The notes under the pieces were generated by a model. That model was not told where the DNA came from. It was given only the letters and a program-made list of their open reading frames with translations, and did no database searches. Positions 17,455-25,765 of a stretch of DNA of 64,000 nucleotides are shown one piece after another. Both the position numbers and the translations under genes were made by a program. Positions within the stretch are counted from its first letter, which is position 1; every line of letters begins with the position of its first letter. Source of the stretch: Pseudomonas batumici (lineage in GTDB: Bacteria; Pseudomonadota; Gammaproteobacteria; Pseudomonadales; Pseudomonadaceae); NCBI RefSeq assembly GCF_000820515.1, contig NZ_JXDG01000068.1, forward strand, positions 62,001-126,000. The letters are read 5' to 3'.

Positions 17455-17475
17455 ACCCTGTAGCCACTATAGGGT
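17455..17475 (-). promoter_or_regulatory. CadR operator and cadA promoter
   Basis: The 21-base dyad ACCCTGTAG-CCA-CTATAGGGT is the classic MerR/CadR box. On the minus strand a TTGACC -35 hexamer (17473-17478) overlaps its edge, giving the stretched-spacer promoter used by MerR-family activators to drive cadA. It lies between divergent cadA and cadR and probably controls both. Confidence 0.88.
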
Positions 17476-17501
17476 CAAGCACCCTTTTGGGAGATCGAAC
17501 G

Positions 17502-17948
17502 ATGAAGATTGGCGAACTGGCGAAACTCACCGACTGCCAGGTGGAAACCATCCGCTATTACGAAAAGGAAAACCTGCTGCCGGAACCGGCGCGCAGCGAG
17601 GGCAACTATCGCCTGTACACCCAGGCGCACGTGGAACGCCTGACCTTTATCCGCAACTGTCGCAGCCTGGACATGACGCTGGAGGAGATTCGCAGTTTGC
17701 TGGACCTGCGCGACAGCCCGCAGGATCAGTGCGAAAGCGTGAATGCGCTGATCGACGAGCACATCCACCACGTCAAGGCGCGGATCGACGGGTTGCTGGC
17801 GTTGCAGGTGCAGTTGCTGGACTTGCGCCAGCGCTGTGGCGGCGGGCCGGACCTGGATCAGTGCGGGATCTTGCAGCGGCTGGAAGTCAGCGGCAGCGTG
17901 GTGCCGACGGAAGAGCATTCACATGTTGGGAGAAGTCACGGGCATTGA
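17502..17948 (+). CDS. cadR: MerR-family Cd(II)/Pb(II)/Zn(II) regulator CadR
   Basis: This 148-residue MerR-family regulator has the helix-turn-helix MKIGELAKLTDCQVETIRYYEKENLLPEP, split here as MKIGELAKLTDC and VETIRYYEKENLLP. The metal-site cysteines are Cys12 with the later DQCESVNAL and GPDLDQCGI cysteines, as in CadR/PbrR. The C-terminus ends in a His-rich tail (HSHVGRSHGH) typical of Pseudomonas CadR. The ATG at 17502 is chosen because it begins the conserved DNA-binding domain; an in-frame upstream ATG would run through the operator. It should activate cadA when Cd or a related metal binds, and it is transcribed divergently from it. Confidence 0.95.
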   Translation: MKIGELAKLTDCQVETIRYYEKENLLPEPARSEGNYRLYTQAHVERLTFIRNCRSLDMTLEEIRSLLDLRDSPQDQCESVNALIDEHIHHVKARIDGLLALQVQLLDLRQRCGGGPDLDQCGILQRLEVSGSVVPTEEHSHVGRSHGH

Positions 17949-17953
17949 CGGCC

Positions 17954-18065
17954 TCTTCGCGGCGATGCGGCGACCCGACAAGCTCCGCTCCCACAGATTC
18001 CGAGTCGTACGCACCTTCTGTGTACGACACAAACCTACTGTGGGAGCGGAGCTTGCCCGCGAAGA
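17954..18065. repeat. second-family REP pair downstream of cadR
   Basis: Two inverted arms (left ACAAGCTCCGCTCCCACA, right TGTGGGAGCGGAGCTTG) of a different REP family (GTGGGAGCGGAGCTTGCCCG type) flank a small internal dyad, GTCGTAC (18004-18010) and GTACGAC (18022-18028). It sits between the convergent cadR and thyA genes and could act as a bidirectional transcript end. Confidence 0.85.
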
Positions 18066-18090
18066 ACGATAACGCGGTCCGGAGTCGGAC

Positions 18091-19062
18091 TCAGACCGCC
18101 ATCGGCGCCGTCATCGGCGCATGGTGCTGGTAGCCTTCCAGCGAGAAATCGCCCGGCTCGACCAACTCCAGCCACTCCGGCTGGTACACCCCGGTCTTGG
18201 CAAACTCCGGCACCCGCTCGGAAATCACCAGTTTCGGCATCGGGAACGGCTCGCGCGTCAGTTGTTCATTGAGCATGTCCAGGTGGTTTTCATACACATG
18301 GGCATCGCCGATGAAATAGGTGAACCAGCGCGGCGTGTAACCGGTCAGCCGCCCGATCAGGCTCAGCAGCGCCGCCCCTTCGGTCAGGTTGAACGGCGTG
18401 CCCAGGCCCAGGTCGTTCGAACGGATGTAGAGGGTCAGGGAAATCTCCTTCGTCTCCACATTCGGGTGAAACTGGTAGAGCAAATGACAGGGCGGCAGGG
18501 CCATTTCATCCAGCTGCGCGCAGTTCCAGCCGTGGAACAGGATCCGCCGGCTGCCCGGGTCCTTGGTGATGGTGTCGACGCACTGGCGCACCTGGTCGAT
18601 GGCCTTGTACAGCACCACATAGGCTTGGCCGTTTTCCTCGCCCTCGGCAATCTGCCGGTAGCCCTGGCCCAGGGTCTGCTCGATGGCGGCCACGTTGCTC
18701 TTGGCAATCTGCTTGTACGCCGGCCATTTGCGCCATTGCACCCCGTAGATCTCGCCCAGGTCGTCATCGCCCTGGCGGAACGGATTGGCCAGCCATTGCG
18801 CGTTTTCGTTGGCGTTCTGGTCCCAGACCTTGCAGCCCAGCGCCCGGAACTCGGCGGCGTTGTTCACCCCACGGAGAAAACCGCACATCTCGCCGATGGC
18901 GGACTTGAAGGCCATCTTGCGGGTGGTGATCGCCGGAAAGCCTTCCTTGAGGTCATAGCGCAGCATCGCCCCGGGAAAGCTGATGGTGTTCACGCCGGTA
19001 CGGTTGGCCTGCTTGGTGCCGTTCTTGATGACGTGGGCGACCAGTTCGAGATATTGCTTCAT
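18091..19062 (-). CDS. thyA: thymidylate synthase
   Basis: This 323-residue enzyme methylates dUMP to dTMP using methylene-tetrahydrofolate. Visible blocks are NRTGVNTISFPGAMLRYDL near the start, the catalytic Cys in ALPPCHLLYQF (about residue 191), the dUMP-binding RSNDLGLGTPFNLTEGA and the GDAHVYENHLD block. It is longer than the 264-residue E. coli enzyme because of an insert around residues 80-140, a length usual in some pseudomonads. It follows lgt on the same strand (48 bases apart), with a perfect GC palindrome in the gap. Confidence 0.97.
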   Translation of the reverse strand: MKQYLELVAHVIKNGTKQANRTGVNTISFPGAMLRYDLKEGFPAITTRKMAFKSAIGEMCGFLRGVNNAAEFRALGCKVWDQNANENAQWLANPFRQGDDDLGEIYGVQWRKWPAYKQIAKSNVAAIEQTLGQGYRQIAEGEENGQAYVVLYKAIDQVRQCVDTITKDPGSRRILFHGWNCAQLDEMALPPCHLLYQFHPNVETKEISLTLYIRSNDLGLGTPFNLTEGAALLSLIGRLTGYTPRWFTYFIGDAHVYENHLDMLNEQLTREPFPMPKLVISERVPEFAKTGVYQPEWLELVEPGDFSLEGYQHHAPMTAPMAV

Positions 19063-19084
19063 GAGTTACCTGCATCCTTGAATA

Positions 19085-19102
19085 CGGGGCCCGCGGGCCC
19101 CG
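19085..19102. promoter_or_regulatory. perfect GC palindrome between lgt and thyA
   Basis: The 18-base self-complementary stretch CGGGGCCCGCGGGCCCCG lies in the 48-base gap between lgt and thyA. There is no T-run after it on the minus strand, so it looks like an intercistronic hairpin that tunes mRNA decay or attenuation and not a full terminator. Confidence 0.6.
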
Positions 19103-19110
19103 ATTCGAAT

Positions 19111-19923
19111 TTAAAGCGCGGCGTCTTTCGCCGTCGGCGTGCGGTGATAGGCGAACCACAGCAAGCCCAGGCCGCCGATGATCATCGGCAGACTGAGAAT
19201 CTGCCCCATGGTCACCCAGCCGAACGCCAGATAGCCGAGCTGCGCATCCGGCACCCGGACGAACTCGACGACAAAACGGAAGATCCCGTAGAACAACGCG
19301 AACATGCCCGAGATCGCCATGGTCGGCCGCGGCTTGCGCGAGAACAACCAGAGAATGACGAACAGCGCCACGCCTTCCAGGGCGAACTGGTACAGCTGCG
19401 ACGGGTGACGCGGCAACTGGGCCGGATCGCTGAACGGCGGGAAGACCATCGCCCACGGCAAATCGGTCGGTTTGCCCCACAACTCGGCGTTGATGAAGTT
19501 GCCGATCCGCCCGGCACCCAGGCCGATCGGTACCATCGGCGCGACAAAGTCCATCAGTTCGAAGAACGACTTGCCGTTGCGCCGGCCGAACCACCAGGCC
19601 GCCAGCATCACCCCGATGAAACCGCCATGGAACGCCATGCCGCCCTTCCAGACCTCGAAGATCAGCGTCGGGTTGGCCAGGTAGGCGCTCAGGTCGTAGA
19701 ACAGCACATAACCCAGGCGCCCGCCGACGATCACGCCCATGGCCAACCAGAAGATCAGGTCGGAGAGCTTTTCCTTGGTCCAGGTCGGGTCGAAACGGTT
19801 CAGGCGCCGGGAGGCCAGCAGCCACGCACCGCCAATGCCGACCAGGTACATCAGGCCGTACCAGTGGATTTTCAGCGGACCGATGGCCACGGCCACCGGG
19901 TCGATCTGCGGGTAAGGCAGCAT
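19111..19923 (-). CDS. lgt: prolipoprotein diacylglyceryl transferase
   Basis: This 270-residue integral membrane enzyme adds the diacylglyceryl group to the lipobox Cys of prolipoproteins, the first step of lipoprotein maturation. It starts MLPYPQIDPVAVAIGPLKIHWYGLMYLVG, here seen as blocks PQIDPVA and IHWYGLMYL. The Lgt signature region is GRIGNFINAELWGKPTD (near residue 140), and HPSQLYQFALEG follows. Seven transmembrane helices are apparent. It lies upstream of thyA, an order conserved in many gammaproteobacteria. Confidence 0.97.
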   Translation of the reverse strand: MLPYPQIDPVAVAIGPLKIHWYGLMYLVGIGGAWLLASRRLNRFDPTWTKEKLSDLIFWLAMGVIVGGRLGYVLFYDLSAYLANPTLIFEVWKGGMAFHGGFIGVMLAAWWFGRRNGKSFFELMDFVAPMVPIGLGAGRIGNFINAELWGKPTDLPWAMVFPPFSDPAQLPRHPSQLYQFALEGVALFVILWLFSRKPRPTMAISGMFALFYGIFRFVVEFVRVPDAQLGYLAFGWVTMGQILSLPMIIGGLGLLWFAYHRTPTAKDAAL

Positions 19924-20048
19924 TGCAACTCCTCGATAGAGTAAAAATTCAGGACCCGGCGGGTCAGGGATCGCGAGGCCGGCGGGTCATGTTGCAACTC
20001 CGCCATTAAGCCAATATTGCGTCAGCGTGACTGAACCGTGCCTGTGGC

Positions 20049-20831
20049 TCAGAGCAGGAACTTCATGCCGACAATAAACAACAGGCCGGCAAACAGCCGC
20101 TTGAGCAGCAACGGCGACAACTTGTGCGCCAATTGCACGCCGAAACGGGCAAAAAACATACTGGTCAGGGCAATCCCGAGCAAGGCCGGCAAATAGATGA
20201 AACCCAGGCTGTAGGCCGGCAACAACGGATCGTGCCAACCCAGGATCATGAAACTCAAGGTGCTGGCCAGGGCAATCGGCAAGCCACAGGCCGAGGACGT
20301 CCCCACCGCCTGCTGCATCGACACGCTGCGCCAGGTCAGGAACGGCACGGTCAAGGAACCGCCGCCGATCCCGAAAATCGCCGAAGCCCAGCCGATCACC
20401 GCCCCCGCCAGACCCAGGCCGAACTTGCCGGGCACGGTGTGGCTGGCCTTGGGCTTGAGGTTCAGCGCCATCTGCGCCGCCACCACCAGGGCGAACACGC
20501 CGATGATCTTCTGCAGATTCGGGCCGGCGATGGCCTTGGCGGTCAGCGCGCCGAGGCCCGAGCCCGCGAGGATGCCCAGGGCCATCCAGACAAAGATCGA
20601 CCACTGCACCGCACCGCGCTTGTGGTGCCCGCGAATGGTGTTGAACGAGGTGAAAATGATCGTCGCCAGGGAGGTGCCCACCGCCAGGTGCGTGAGGATC
20701 AGCGGATCGAAGCCTTGCAGGGTGAAACTGAACACCAGCACGGGGACGATAATGATTCCCCCGCCCACGCCGAACAGCCCGGCCAGTACGCCGGCACAGG
20801 CCCCCAACAGCAGATAGAGCAGAAATTCCAT
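20049..20831 (-). CDS. TSUP (TauE/SafE) family anion permease
   Basis: This 260-residue membrane protein has about eight hydrophobic segments and the two family repeats, LFGVGGGIIIVPVL near residue 20 and IFGIGGGSLTVPFL near residue 150. TSUP members move sulfite, sulfonates or other organosulfur or anionic compounds; the substrate here is unknown. The ATG at 20831 is chosen because it starts the first membrane helix; a longer frame runs into the divergent gene. It lies upstream of lgt on the same strand with a 125-base gap, and is divergent from the NRDE gene. Confidence 0.88.
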   Translation of the reverse strand: MEFLLYLLLGACAGVLAGLFGVGGGIIIVPVLVFSFTLQGFDPLILTHLAVGTSLATIIFTSFNTIRGHHKRGAVQWSIFVWMALGILAGSGLGALTAKAIAGPNLQKIIGVFALVVAAQMALNLKPKASHTVPGKFGLGLAGAVIGWASAIFGIGGGSLTVPFLTWRSVSMQQAVGTSSACGLPIALASTLSFMILGWHDPLLPAYSLGFIYLPALLGIALTSMFFARFGVQLAHKLSPLLLKRLFAGLLFIVGMKFLL

Positions 20832-20943
20832 GTGCGCCCCCACGAAACAAGTCCGGCATGGTAACGGAAGGACGGACACGGCTCTACTGGATGACGATGG
20901 ATACCCTGCGTAGAGTGGGCAAAAAACATCGAGGGACAACCTG

Positions 20944-21690
20944 ATGTGTCTGATTGTCTTTGCCTGGCGCCCGGGCCACGCCCAGCCGCTGATCGTCGCG
21001 GCCAACCGCGACGAGTTCTACGCCCGGCCGAGCCTGCCGCTGGCGCAGTGGCCGGAAGCGCCGCAGGTCTATGCCGGACGGGATCTGGAGGCGGGCGGCA
21101 CCTGGCTCGGGATCGGCGCCGGGGGGCGCTTTGCGGCCTTGACCAATATCCGCAACCCGAACCAGCCAGTGGGCCGCCGTTCGCGCGGGGAGCTGGTGGC
21201 ACGCTTTCTTACCGAGGATCAACCGGCTGAGGACTATTTAGCCGAAGTTCGCGCAAGATCAATGGAATATGGCGGTTTCAACCTGCTGCTGGGCACCGCA
21301 GACACCTTGTGGCATTTCAACTCTCACGAGGGTGAGCCGCGCCAACTGATGGAAGGTGTGTACGGGCTGTCGAATGCCGGGCTCGATACGCCTTGGCCGA
21401 AACTGCTCAAGGCCCGGGCGGCGCTGTCCTGGGAATTGCGCGATCCCCAGCCGGAAGCCTTGCTGGCGTTGCTCGGCGATCCGACGAGCGCACCGCTTGC
21501 CGAGCTGCCGGACACCGGGGTGGGCGTTGCAACCGAGAGTCTGTTGTCCAGCATCTTTATCGCCAGCCCCAGCTACGGCACACGGGCCAGCACGGTGCTG
21601 ATCGTCCACGCCGATGGCCGGCGCCATCTGTTCGAACGCAGTTTCGGACCTTATGGCGGGCATTTGGGGGAGGTGGAGCTGAAGGTCTAG
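20944..21690 (+). CDS. NRDE family protein (TANGO2-like)
   Basis: This 248-residue protein begins MCLIVFAWRPGHAQPLIVAANRDEFYARP, with the catalytic-looking Cys2 and the NRDE motif (about residues 22-25) that names the family. It ends with FERSFGPYGGHLGEVELKV. TANGO2-like proteins resemble N-terminal-nucleophile hydrolases and have been linked to haem handling in other organisms; no function can be read from the sequence. It converges with ptsP, leaving six bases between the stops. Confidence 0.85.
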   Translation: MCLIVFAWRPGHAQPLIVAANRDEFYARPSLPLAQWPEAPQVYAGRDLEAGGTWLGIGAGGRFAALTNIRNPNQPVGRRSRGELVARFLTEDQPAEDYLAEVRARSMEYGGFNLLLGTADTLWHFNSHEGEPRQLMEGVYGLSNAGLDTPWPKLLKARAALSWELRDPQPEALLALLGDPTSAPLAELPDTGVGVATESLLSSIFIASPSYGTRASTVLIVHADGRRHLFERSFGPYGGHLGEVELKV

Positions 21691-21696
21691 CTCCCC

Positions 21697-23970
21697 TCAA
21701 TGCGTGACCGTCGGCGCCACCATCCGTGACAACCCGAGGTTCTTCAGCGCCAACTGCAAAGTACTGCGAATCACCTGCGGGTTGTCGATGGTCATCACCT
21801 GGGCCAGCAGCTCCCGGGCCTTGCTCAGGCTGACCTGGCGCAACATCCACTTCACCTTCGGCAGGTTGGTGGCGTTCATCGACAGGCTGTCAAAACCCAT
21901 CGCCATCAACAGCACCGCCGCCATCGGATCACCGGCCATCTCGCCGCAGATACTCACCGGCTTGCCTTCGGCATGGGCATCGCGCACCACGTTCTGCAGG
22001 GCTTGCAGCACCGCCGGGTGCAGGTAGTCGTAAAGGTCCGCCACCCGAGGGTTGTTGCGGTCCACCGCCAGCAGGTACTGGGTCAGGTCGTTGGAGCCCA
22101 CCGAAAGGAAGTCCACCTGCCGCGCCAGCTCGCGGGTCTGGTACACCGCCGCGGGAATCTCGATCATCACCCCCACCGGCGGCATCGGCACGTCGGTGCC
22201 TTCGTCGCGCACTTCGCCCCAGGCGCGGTGGATCAGGTGCAGCGCCTCTTCCATCTCGTGGATACCCGAGATCATCGGCAGCAGGATCCGCAGGTTGTTC
22301 AGGCTTTCACTGGCCTTGAGCATGGCCCGCGCCTGCACCAGGAAGATTTCCGGGTGGTCGAGGGTCACGCGGATACCGCGCCAGCCGAGGAACGGGTTGT
22401 CTTCTTCGATCGGGAAATACGGCAGCGACTTGTCGCCGCCGATGTCCAGGCTGCGCATGGTCACCGGCTGCGGATGGAACGCCGACAACTGCTCGCGGTA
22501 GATCGCCAGCTGTTCCTTCTCGCTCGGGAAACGCTGGTTGATCATGAAGGGCACTTCGGTGCGGTACAGGCCGACACCCTCGGCTCCGCGCTGCTGCGCC
22601 CGGGCCACATCCGCCAGCAGGCCGGTGTTGACCCACAGCGGCATGCGGTGACCATCAGGGGTCACGCAGGGCAGTTCGCGCAAGGCATCCAGGCCTTCGG
22701 ACAGCTGGCGTTCTTCTTCCACCACACTGACATATTGCCGGCGCAAGACTTCGCCAGGGTTGGTAAACACCTCGCCGCGCGCGCCGTCGACGATCATCTC
22801 GATGCCGTCGACCTTCGAATACGGCAGGTCCACCAGGCCCATGACCGTCGGAATACCCATGGCCCGCGCCAGGATCGCCACGTGGGAGTTACCCGAACCC
22901 AGTACCGACACCAGGCCCTTGAGCTTGCCTTCCGGCACCTCGCCCAGCATGGCCGCGGTCAGCTCTTCGCTGACCATGATGGTGTTGTCCGGGTAGACCA
23001 TGGCCTGCTGGCGCTCGGATTGCAGGTAGGCCAGCAGCCGACGCCCAAGGTCCTTGACGTCCGACGCGCGCTCGCGCAGGTAGGCGTCGTCCATCAGTTC
23101 AAAACGGTTGACGTGATCGGTCACCACCTGGCGCAAGGCACCCTGGGCCCATTGGCCGGTCTTGATCACATTGGTGATTTCGCTGCCGAGGGAGGCATCG
23201 TCGAGCATCATCAGGTAGACGTCGAACAGCGCCCGCTCTTCAGGACGCAACTGGGTCGCGAGCTTGGCCGAGAGCGTGCGCATGTCGGCGCGTACGCCTT
23301 CGATAGCGGTCTTGAACAGGGCCAGTTCGGCATCGATATCGGCGATCGCCTTGTCCGGCACCACATCCAGGTCCGCCGGCGGCAGCATGACCACCGCCGT
23401 ACCCACGGCCGCGCCCGGCGAGCCCGGCACACCGATGAACTTGGCTTCCTGGATGCCCTTGCCTTCACGCCCCAGCCCGCGGATCGAACCGGTGGCTTCG
23501 GCATGGGCGATAACGCCGGCGAGCTGGGCGCTCATGGTCACCAGGAAGGCTTCTTCGCCTTCGTCGAACTGGCGACGCTCCTTCTGCTGGATCACCAACA
23601 CGCCGACCACCCGGCGGTGGTGAATGATCGGTGCACCGAGGAAGGAGGCATAACGCTCCTCGCCGGTTTCGGCAAAGTAGCGATAACGCGGGTGATCGGC
23701 GGCGTTTTCCAGGTTCAGCGGTTCTTCGCGCGTACCCACCAGACCGACCAGGCCTTCGTTCGGCGCCATGCTGACCTTGCCGATCGAGCGCTTGTTCAAG
23801 CCCTCGGTGGCCATCAGGACAAAGCGGTTGGTCTCTGGGTCCAGCAAGTAGACCGAGCAGACCTGGCTGCCCATGGCCTCCTTGACGCGCAATACAATAA
23901 TGCCCAACGCCGCCTTGAGATCCTTGGCGGCGTTAACTTCCTGGACGATCTTGCGCAGCGTATTGAGCAT
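21697..23970 (-). CDS. ptsP: phosphoenolpyruvate-protein phosphotransferase PtsP (EI-Ntr)
   Basis: This 757-residue first enzyme of the nitrogen-related phosphotransferase relay has an N-terminal GAF domain (about 1-150). A PtsI-like N-domain follows with the phosphorylated His in GSGNSHVAILARAMG (near residue 361), then the PEP-binding C-domain (RSLDIGGDKSLPYF, SICGEMAGDPMA). It passes phosphate from PEP to NPr and then EIIA-Ntr, encoded elsewhere, linking nitrogen and carbon status to metabolism. It follows rppH on the same strand by 21 bases, an order seen across gammaproteobacteria. Confidence 0.97.
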   Translation of the reverse strand: MLNTLRKIVQEVNAAKDLKAALGIIVLRVKEAMGSQVCSVYLLDPETNRFVLMATEGLNKRSIGKVSMAPNEGLVGLVGTREEPLNLENAADHPRYRYFAETGEERYASFLGAPIIHHRRVVGVLVIQQKERRQFDEGEEAFLVTMSAQLAGVIAHAEATGSIRGLGREGKGIQEAKFIGVPGSPGAAVGTAVVMLPPADLDVVPDKAIADIDAELALFKTAIEGVRADMRTLSAKLATQLRPEERALFDVYLMMLDDASLGSEITNVIKTGQWAQGALRQVVTDHVNRFELMDDAYLRERASDVKDLGRRLLAYLQSERQQAMVYPDNTIMVSEELTAAMLGEVPEGKLKGLVSVLGSGNSHVAILARAMGIPTVMGLVDLPYSKVDGIEMIVDGARGEVFTNPGEVLRRQYVSVVEEERQLSEGLDALRELPCVTPDGHRMPLWVNTGLLADVARAQQRGAEGVGLYRTEVPFMINQRFPSEKEQLAIYREQLSAFHPQPVTMRSLDIGGDKSLPYFPIEEDNPFLGWRGIRVTLDHPEIFLVQARAMLKASESLNNLRILLPMISGIHEMEEALHLIHRAWGEVRDEGTDVPMPPVGVMIEIPAAVYQTRELARQVDFLSVGSNDLTQYLLAVDRNNPRVADLYDYLHPAVLQALQNVVRDAHAEGKPVSICGEMAGDPMAAVLLMAMGFDSLSMNATNLPKVKWMLRQVSLSKARELLAQVMTIDNPQVIRSTLQLALKNLGLSRMVAPTVTH

Positions 23971-23991
23971 GGCTCGGGGTCGAACTCCGTG

Positions 23992-24471
23992 TCAGTCGCG
24001 CGCCAACAGGCGCGGGGCAAGCTCTTTGAGCGCGCGACGGTAGACCTCGCGCTTGAATGTCACCACCTGGCCCAACGGGTACCAATAGCTGACCCAGCGC
24101 CAGCCATCGAACTCCGGTTTACCGGTCAAATCCATCCGCACCCGCTGCTCGTTGGAGAGCAGGCGCAGGAGAAACCATTTCTGTTTCTGGCCGATGCACA
24201 GCGGTTGGCTGTGGGTACGCACCAGACGTTGCGGCAAACGATAGCGCAACCAGCCCCGGGTACAGGCCAGAATTTGCACATCTTCACGTTCCAGGCCGAC
24301 TTCTTCGTTCAATTCGCGGTACAAAGCGTCTTCAGGCGTTTCGTCAGGATTGATCCCGCCTTGCGGAAACTGCCATGCATCTTGATTGATCCGGCGCGCC
24401 CATAGGACCTGACCGGCATCATTCGTCAGAATTATCCCGACATTAGGACGGAAACCATCGGGGTCGATCAC
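23992..24471 (-). CDS. rppH: RNA pyrophosphohydrolase
   Basis: This 159-residue Nudix hydrolase removes pyrophosphate from the 5' end of mRNAs, starting decay. The Nudix box GGINPDETPEDALYRELNEEVGL (Gx5Ex7REUxEEx) spans about residues 38-60; key residues are the REL and EEVG parts. The GTG at 24471 is chosen because it starts the conserved VIDPDGFRPNVGI and has a GAGGTGG ribosome site 5-8 bases upstream; a longer ATG frame adds 20 residues with no family similarity. ptsP follows 21 bases downstream. Confidence 0.95.
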   Translation of the reverse strand: MIDPDGFRPNVGIILTNDAGQVLWARRINQDAWQFPQGGINPDETPEDALYRELNEEVGLEREDVQILACTRGWLRYRLPQRLVRTHSQPLCIGQKQKWFLLRLLSNEQRVRMDLTGKPEFDGWRWVSYWYPLGQVVTFKREVYRRALKELAPRLLARD

Positions 24472-24614
24472 GGCAACCACCTCGCAAACGCATGTCGCCG
24501 CATTGTTCCACAAAGGTTGTGAAAGCAGCAACGAGCCTGCCTACCTTATGTGCACTCTTGTGAAAAGACCGTATTCTGGTGGCCTTTTTACAGGCTTTTC
24601 AGCGAGTAACCGCA

Positions 24615-25271
24615 ATGCGTCTGGCTATATTCGACTTGGACAACACACTTTTGGGCGGCGACAGCGATCACGCCTGGGGCGATTACCTCTGCGAACGGGG
24701 CATTCTCGATCCGGTGGCCTACAAAAACCGTAACGACGAGTTCTACCAGGACTACCTGGCGGGCCGCCTGGACAACGCCGCGTACCTGAATTTCTGCCTG
24801 GAGATTCTCGGTCGCAGCGAAATGGCCCAGCTGGACGAGTGGCATCGCGACTACATGCGCGACTGCATCGAGCCCATCGTGCTGCCCAAGGGCCTGGAGC
24901 TGCTGGCCCAGCACCGGGACGCCGGCGACAAGCTGGTGATCATCACCGCCACCAACCGCTTCGTGACGGCACCGATTGCCGCGCGGCTGGGGGTCGAGAC
25001 CCTGATCGCCACCGAGTGCGAGATGATCGACGGCCGCTACAGCGGGCGCAGCACCGATGTACCGTGCTTTCGCGAAGGCAAGGTGACGCGCCTGAACCGT
25101 TGGCTGGAAGAGACCGGCCTTGGCCTGGAAGACAGCTATTTCTACAGCGATTCGATGAACGACCTGCCGTTGCTGGAGCAGGTGGCCAATCCCGTGGCGG
25201 TGGACCCGGACCCGAACCTGCGGGCCGAAGCCGAGAAGCGTGGCTGGCCGGTGATCAGCCTGCGCGACTGA
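24615..25271 (+). CDS. HAD-IB family phosphatase
   Basis: This 218-residue HAD-superfamily hydrolase has motif I IFDLDNTLLGGDSD (nucleophile Asp7), motif II IITATNRF, a motif III Lys in the CFREGKVTRL region and motif IV YSDSMNDLPLL. The subclass IB cap matches SerB-like and histidinol-phosphatase-like enzymes. The substrate cannot be read from the sequence. The start at 24615 is chosen over an upstream in-frame ATG because MRLAIFDLDNT is the conserved start. It is divergent from rppH. Confidence 0.88.
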   Translation: MRLAIFDLDNTLLGGDSDHAWGDYLCERGILDPVAYKNRNDEFYQDYLAGRLDNAAYLNFCLEILGRSEMAQLDEWHRDYMRDCIEPIVLPKGLELLAQHRDAGDKLVIITATNRFVTAPIAARLGVETLIATECEMIDGRYSGRSTDVPCFREGKVTRLNRWLEETGLGLEDSYFYSDSMNDLPLLEQVANPVAVDPDPNLRAEAEKRGWPVISLRD

Positions 25272-25285
25272 CCACACCTTCGCAA

Positions 25286-25311
25286 CCAAACCGGTACTCA
25301 GGCCGGTTTGG
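25286..25311. terminator. hairpin between the HAD gene and the DUF2269 gene
   Basis: Perfect 9-base arms CCAAACCGG and CCGGTTTGG surround an 8-base loop. The right arm overlaps the last codons of the convergent DUF2269 gene. It lacks a long T-run, so it is a moderate candidate for a shared bidirectional terminator. Confidence 0.5.
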
Positions 25312-25765
25312 CGACCATCAGGTAGAAAATCGCCATGAAGGACAGAAACGCCGGCCAACCCAGGGCAAACCACCAGCGCATATAGGTCTCAGCCCGGATC
25401 GGCATCGGCGTCCCCTCGCGCAGGGCCTGCCCGGCCATCTTGTGCACCCGGATCTGCAGCCATACCACTGGCAACCAGCAGATCCCCGCCAACACGAACA
25501 ACCCCAGGCTCCACGTCAGCCAGTTTTGCTGGATCGGCCACCCCGCCAGATACATCAGCCCCAGCCCGCTCAGCGGCTGGAACACCGCCGTGGTCGTGGT
25601 AAAGGCCCAATCGGCGAACACCAGGTGCTTGAAGGTCACCGCGATCACCTCGACCTGGCCCGTGCGCCAGGCGCGCAAGGCGTAGTACGCGGAACCGGCG
25701 CCCAGGCCGAAGAGAATGGTGGAAGACAGGATATGCAGGGTTTTGAGCAGTAGATAAGCACTCAT
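25298..25765 (-). CDS. DUF2269 family membrane protein
   Basis: This 155-residue protein has four hydrophobic helices and the family hallmark LLLKTLHILSSTILFGLGAGSAYY at the start, with His11 in the first helix, followed by PLSGLGLMYLAGWPIQQNWL. DUF2269 proteins are of unknown function. Its start overlaps the stop of the SDR/epimerase gene by four bases (ATGA), so the two are coupled. A second DUF2269-like gene lies on the other side of that gene. Confidence 0.85.
   Translation of the reverse strand: MSAYLLLKTLHILSSTILFGLGAGSAYYALRAWRTGQVEVIAVTFKHLVFADWAFTTTTAVFQPLSGLGLMYLAGWPIQQNWLTWSLGLFVLAGICWLPVVWLQIRVHKMAGQALREGTPMPIRAETYMRWWFALGWPAFLSFMAIFYLMVAKPA

Noticed and set aside
21973..24405. 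810-codon open frame antisense to ptsP and rppH
   Set aside because: It spans two well-supported genes on the other strand and has a His/Arg/Gln-rich composition typical of shadow frames.
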